From: Candidatus Eiseniibacteriota bacterium
GTDB lineage: Bacteria > Joyebacterota > Joyebacteria > Joyebacterales > Joyebacteraceae
NCBI GenBank assembly: GCA_030609605.1
Contig: JAUWBY010000088.1
Location: 1-8,519, forward strand
DNA length: 8,519 bases
Direction of reading: 5' to 3'
The notes under the pieces are model-generated. The model saw nothing but the letters and a program-made list of their open reading frames with translations. It did not search any database and was not told where the DNA came from. The translations under genes and the position numbers were made by a program. Shown here one piece after another: positions 6,073 through 8,519 of the stretch; the first letter of the stretch is position 1; every line of letters starts with the position of its first letter.

Positions 6073-7293
6073 CTATCTATAGAACGACTTGATCGCGCCC
6101 CAACTCGAGCGCTCGACCGGGCTCTCGGTTTCTTCCAGCCATGTGTCATCGAGCATGATGCCTGCGCCGCCCGCCGCTCCGGGTCCGCAGCCGTTGTCCG
6201 TAGTATTGAACGTCAACTTGAACTGGAAGAACGTCCCTGGGAGGAGGTCCGTGAGATCAATGCCGTTGAGACCGTGTAAGCCCCATCCGTCACACTGCTC
6301 GAAGTCACCCCACCAGGCGCCGAGACCGTACCAGGTTGTTCCTCCATCAATTGTTATGGACTCCGTCCAGTAGTCGTTGTCCACCGTCGGTACCTCGGCG
6401 TGGATGGCGAAGAAGAGAGTGCAGGCCGACGCAGGGGCGAGATAGGAGATATTCACCTGCGGTGAGATGAGGGAGTTGCAGAGATTGGGCGGTATGAGAC
6501 TGGTGTCGGCATCGTCACCACACCACCAACTGGTCGGGTCGCTGTATGCCGGGCACAGACGGGTGATCTGGTGCCAGTAGTCGCCTGATGCTGCCGGGAC
6601 CGAGGGAGTGCAGAGCCCGCCGGATTCCACGTTGTCCAGGAAGTAGACGGTTCCACCGTAGAAATCGAAGAGCTTCACGTTGTCCACCATGTAGGCGCCA
6701 CCGACCGAGTCGTAGTCGCCATCCTCATCCGACCAGCCGCCGTCGGACACGAAGCGGAAGCGGGCCTCTACCGGATTGTCGGCGCCGCTCAGCACGAAGC
6801 CGTAGGCTCCGAGATCAACCCAGGTGCCGCCGGGGATCAGGCCGTTGTACCCGGCATTCTGCGCGACGAAGATGCCGCTGACCTTCACGTCGACATACGT
6901 GAAATCGTAGTCGGGCTCGCTGTCGTAGTAGTGCACGAACGTCAGGATGGGATAGGTGGCAGCGGACATGTCTGTCGTCGGGACGACGAGAAGGTCGGTC
7001 CAGGAGTTGCCGTAGCCGCCGTTGATGTCGTAGGCGAAGGAGCCGCACCACCAGTGGTTCGCGTCGTAGGCCATGTACGTATCAACGTGGAAATGCGGAG
7101 TGGCGGTGGCCGTCTCATCTACTGTTGTCCATCCGTTGACGCCGCTCTCCATGTTATCGAACCAGAATATCGCGGGTGGTCGTGAACCGATATCGGGATC
7201 GCCGGCTATCCTCGCCTGCTGCAGCTTTGCCGAGAGACCGGGTGACAGCACTGCCATTACGGCGAGGGTTACGAGAACAGTCCTTACAGTCAT
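6073..7293 (-). CDS. Secreted protein with two tandem jelly-roll-like domains
   Basis: This is a 406-aa protein. The ATG at 7293 is chosen because AGGAGG (7301-7306) lies 7 nt upstream and gives a clean signal peptide (MTVRTVLVTLAVMAVLSPGLSA, cleavage after about 22); the longer frame from 7377 adds 28 polar residues ahead of it. The mature protein is an internal duplication. Copy 1 (about 45-209) runs FDNMESGVNGW, WWCG (81-84), LTFVHYYDSEPDYD, GGAYMVDNVKLFD. Copy 2 (about 218-387) runs FLDNVESGG, WWCG (256-259), LFFAIHAEVPTVDNDY, GGAGIMLDDTWLEE. Such DN-ESG...W segments resemble concanavalin/MAM-like or immune-inhibitor-A-type carbohydrate- or protein-binding modules; I cannot name the family. 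Seven of eight mature cysteines lie in copy 2. No catalytic motif is visible. It ends SSWGAIKSFYR after an acidic linker. A promoter-like pair lies at 7366-7394 and a hairpin follows the gene. Confidence 0.85.
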   Translation of the reverse strand: MTVRTVLVTLAVMAVLSPGLSAKLQQARIAGDPDIGSRPPAIFWFDNMESGVNGWTTVDETATATPHFHVDTYMAYDANHWWCGSFAYDINGGYGNSWTDLLVVPTTDMSAATYPILTFVHYYDSEPDYDFTYVDVKVSGIFVAQNAGYNGLIPGGTWVDLGAYGFVLSGADNPVEARFRFVSDGGWSDEDGDYDSVGGAYMVDNVKLFDFYGGTVYFLDNVESGGLCTPSVPAASGDYWHQITRLCPAYSDPTSWWCGDDADTSLIPPNLCNSLISPQVNISYLAPASACTLFFAIHAEVPTVDNDYWTESITIDGGTTWYGLGAWWGDFEQCDGWGLHGLNGIDLTDLLPGTFFQFKLTFNTTDNGCGPGAAGGAGIMLDDTWLEETESPVERSSWGAIKSFYR

Positions 7294-7365
7294 GATAGAA
7301 CCTCCTGCATTCGCGAAACCACTCTCCACCGACCGATTCAGTGGGGACAGCCCCTCATGAGGCTG

Positions 7366-7394
7366 ATTCTTGGTCACCGAGACTTTCCTGTCAA
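7366..7394 (-). promoter_or_regulatory. Promoter of the tandem-domain protein gene
   Basis: On the minus strand a perfect TTGACA (7394-7389) is followed after 17 nt by AAGAAT (7371-7366). The predicted start is near 7359, giving a leader of about 65 nt. The same -10 word follows a TTGACA on the plus strand at 7543-7572. Confidence 0.55.
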
Positions 7395-7402
7395 CACAAA
7401 AA

Positions 7403-7418
7403 GCGTCAGGATTGACGC
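7403..7418. repeat. Short inverted repeat in the divergent promoter region
   Basis: GCGTCA (7403-7408) and TGACGC (7413-7418) form a perfect 6-bp palindrome with a 4-nt spacer. It lies 9 bp upstream of the minus-strand -35 box, where an activator or repressor site would be expected. A protein-binding role is only a possibility. Confidence 0.3.
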
Positions 7419-7542
7419 ATCCCCATCCTCGAATGCCACACGGCCACCCAGCGTGAGAAGCCTATTGCAGCTCATCCTCCAACGCGATCACTGGAACGGG
7501 CTACCCTTTTGAATGATTGACCCCCCGCCGGGAAGCGCAGGC
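7419..7542. other. Central part of the divergent intergenic region, no gene seen
   Basis: The full gap between the two divergent start codons is 381 bp and holds the two promoters, the palindrome at 7403-7418 and the leader hairpin at 7620-7641. In this central part I see no ribosome binding site, start codon with coding-like sequence, or strong hairpin. Confidence 0.5.
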
Positions 7543-7572
7543 TTGACAGCCACCCCTCTTCAACCTAAGAAT
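7543..7572 (+). promoter_or_regulatory. Promoter of the CsgG-family gene
   Basis: A perfect TTGACA (7543-7548) is followed after 18 nt by AAGAAT (7567-7572). Transcription would begin near 7579, giving a leader of about 95 nt. A second TTGACA at 7588-7593 has no acceptable -10 box at normal spacing. Confidence 0.5.
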
Positions 7573-7619
7573 AGCGTGGCCGTTGGTTTGACACTTCAGC
7601 CTGTCGGTTGTGAGTGGGC

Positions 7620-7641
7620 GGCCTCCGTACGGGAGGAGGCC
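7620..7641 (+). promoter_or_regulatory. Leader hairpin upstream of the CsgG-family gene
   Basis: GGCCTCC (7620-7626) pairs with GGAGGCC (7635-7641) around an 8-nt loop. A shorter alternative pairs 7622-7626 with 7632-7636. It lies in the leader 20 bp before the real SD (GGAGG, 7662-7666). The left arm CCTCC is also complementary to that SD, so alternative pairing could affect translation; this is speculative. Confidence 0.4.
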
Positions 7642-7674
7642 ACATCAGAGTGTGTGAACATGGAGGATGTGTTG

Positions 7675-8519
7675 ATGAAGACAGCAAGAACGGCTCTGTG
7701 GATCATTCTGATCGCGTTCTTGGCCGTGTCCGCGATGTCGCCGCCTGCGGGAGCGAAGAAGGACGACGCGCCCGCGGGACTCAAGAAGATGATCGCGGTC
7801 GTCGAGTTTGAGGACAAGAGCGACCGCAGTCGGTGGAATTGGACCGGGCCCAATCCAGGTCGCGGCATGTCCGATATGCTTATGACCGCGCTCGTTCAGT
7901 CCGGCAAGTTCAGCGTGATGGAGCGAGAGCAGCTGGATCATGTCCTCGCCGAGCAGAACCTCGGGCAGTCGGGCATGGTGACGGCCCAGACCGCTCCCCA
8001 GCTCGGGAAACTCCTCGGTGTTGCAGCCATTGTCTACGGTTCGGTCTCCGAGTTCGGCTACAAGGCGTCCGATACGGGCGGGAGGATCGGGGGACTGGGT
8101 GGCGCCGGGTTCTCGAAGACGACGGCACGGGTTGCCATAGACGTTCGTATCATAGACACAACCACAGCCGAGATTATCCTTGCCGAAACAGCGTCAGACG
8201 AGAAAACGCAGATGGGGCTCAAACTCAGCACACAGGATTTCTCCTTCGGACACAAGGGCAAGTTCGATCAGACGCTTGTTGGCAAGGCGACGCGCGAGGC
8301 GATCGAGGATTTGGTCGAGAGCATAGTTGAAGCTCTCGATGATGTCCCCTGGACCGGTCGCATCATCAAGGCCGCCGGCGCGAAGATCTATCTCAACGCT
8401 GGACAAAGTACCGGCATCACAGCGGGGATGAAGTTCAATATCTACAGAATGGGAGAAGCTCTGATCGACCCGGTCACAGGTCTGGATCTGGGTGCCGAGG
8501 AGGAGTTTCTTGGTGTTAT
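7675..8519 (+). CDS. CsgG-family exported protein (3' end beyond window)
   Basis: 281 codons are open to the right edge with no stop. The ATG at 7675 is chosen because GGAGG (7662-7666) lies 8 nt upstream; an in-frame ATG at 7660 lacks an SD. Residues 1-27 form a signal peptide (MKTARTALWIILIAFLAVSA, cleavage after PAGA). There is no lipobox cysteine, unlike the lipoprotein CsgG of E. coli. Residues 38-225 read as a CsgG domain: KKMIAVVEFEDKS, GRGMSDMLMTALVQSGKFSVMEREQLDHVLAEQNLGQSG, then APQLGKLLGVAAIVYGSVSEFGY and ARVAIDVRIIDTTTAEIILAE. A second module begins near 228 (GRIIKAAGAKIYLNAGQSTGITAGMKF, with DPVTGLDLGAEEEFLG), resembling the FlgT C-terminal type of fold. CsgG relatives act in envelope secretion or assembly; without curli genes in view, a curli role should not be assumed. 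Confidence 0.88.
   Translation, partial: MKTARTALWIILIAFLAVSAMSPPAGAKKDDAPAGLKKMIAVVEFEDKSDRSRWNWTGPNPGRGMSDMLMTALVQSGKFSVMEREQLDHVLAEQNLGQSGMVTAQTAPQLGKLLGVAAIVYGSVSEFGYKASDTGGRIGGLGGAGFSKTTARVAIDVRIIDTTTAEIILAETASDEKTQMGLKLSTQDFSFGHKGKFDQTLVGKATREAIEDLVESIVEALDDVPWTGRIIKAAGAKIYLNAGQSTGITAGMKFNIYRMGEALIDPVTGLDLGAEEEFLGV

Noticed and set aside
5971..7475. 11-base repeat TTGCAGCTCAT at 5971-5981 and 7465-7475
   Set aside because: Matches of this length are expected by chance in 8.5 kb, and the surrounding bases do not match.
7588..7593. Second TTGACA upstream of the CsgG-family gene
   Set aside because: No reasonable -10 box occurs 16-18 nt downstream (the sequence there is G-rich).
7833..8330. 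165-codon plus-strand frame inside the CsgG-family gene
   Set aside because: It is out of frame with the CsgG reading, Arg-rich and lacks an SD, while the overlapping frame gives clear CsgG motifs and continues to the window end.
1..8519. CRISPR array, tRNA or rRNA genes
   Set aside because: No regularly spaced direct repeats, and no tRNA- or rRNA-like conserved sequence, were noticed on either strand.

Overview
The window looks like a fragment of a moderately GC-rich Gram-negative bacterium, probably a candidate phylum near the FCB group (Eisenbacteria, Krumholzibacteriota or Latescibacterota type). This placement is inferred from three things: a C25 (gingipain-type) secreted protease ending in an NPFNP...KMVLLK FlgD-Ig/T9SS-like C-terminal domain, an outer-membrane barrel-like protein, and a CsgG-family protein. 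Almost every complete host gene encodes an exported protein with a clear signal peptide and a strong Shine-Dalgarno (SD) sequence.

Layout from left to right: the last 24 codons of an unknown gene (2-76, +); a small secreted beta-barrel-like protein (165-716, +); a perfect 13-bp hairpin (807-840); a complete IS110-family element of the IS1111 type (about 872-2331) with a 370-aa DEDD transposase (967-2079, +), 15-bp subterminal inverted repeats and a structured 3' non-coding end; a 1134-aa C25 protease gene (2328-5732, -) whose stop codon lies on the IS border; a 340-bp intergenic region with that gene's promoter and the next gene's terminator-like hairpin; a 406-aa secreted protein with two tandem domains (6073-7293, -); a 381-bp divergent promoter region; and the start of a CsgG-family gene (7675 to the window edge, +), which has no stop in the window.

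The most interesting system is the IS element. Its 3' non-coding end holds two copies of a hairpin-forming module (ATGCGGTAG...AACCCGCGG). Short tracts beside these hairpins match the two ends of this particular insertion: one 8-mer is complementary to the right junction, and a 9-mer and a 6-mer are identical to the left and right junctions. This is the layout expected for a two-loop bridge RNA/seekRNA that guides the recombinase. The putative right-target guide spells the last codons (L-L-K) of the protease's C-terminal sorting-type domain, and the protease now appears to take its stop codon from the IS. A 10-bp stem inside the left end could also hide the transposase SD in read-through transcripts.

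The host genes look like envelope and secretion functions rather than one operon: each complete gene has its own leader and most have their own hairpin. All functional calls rest on reading motifs by eye; no database search or folding program was run.
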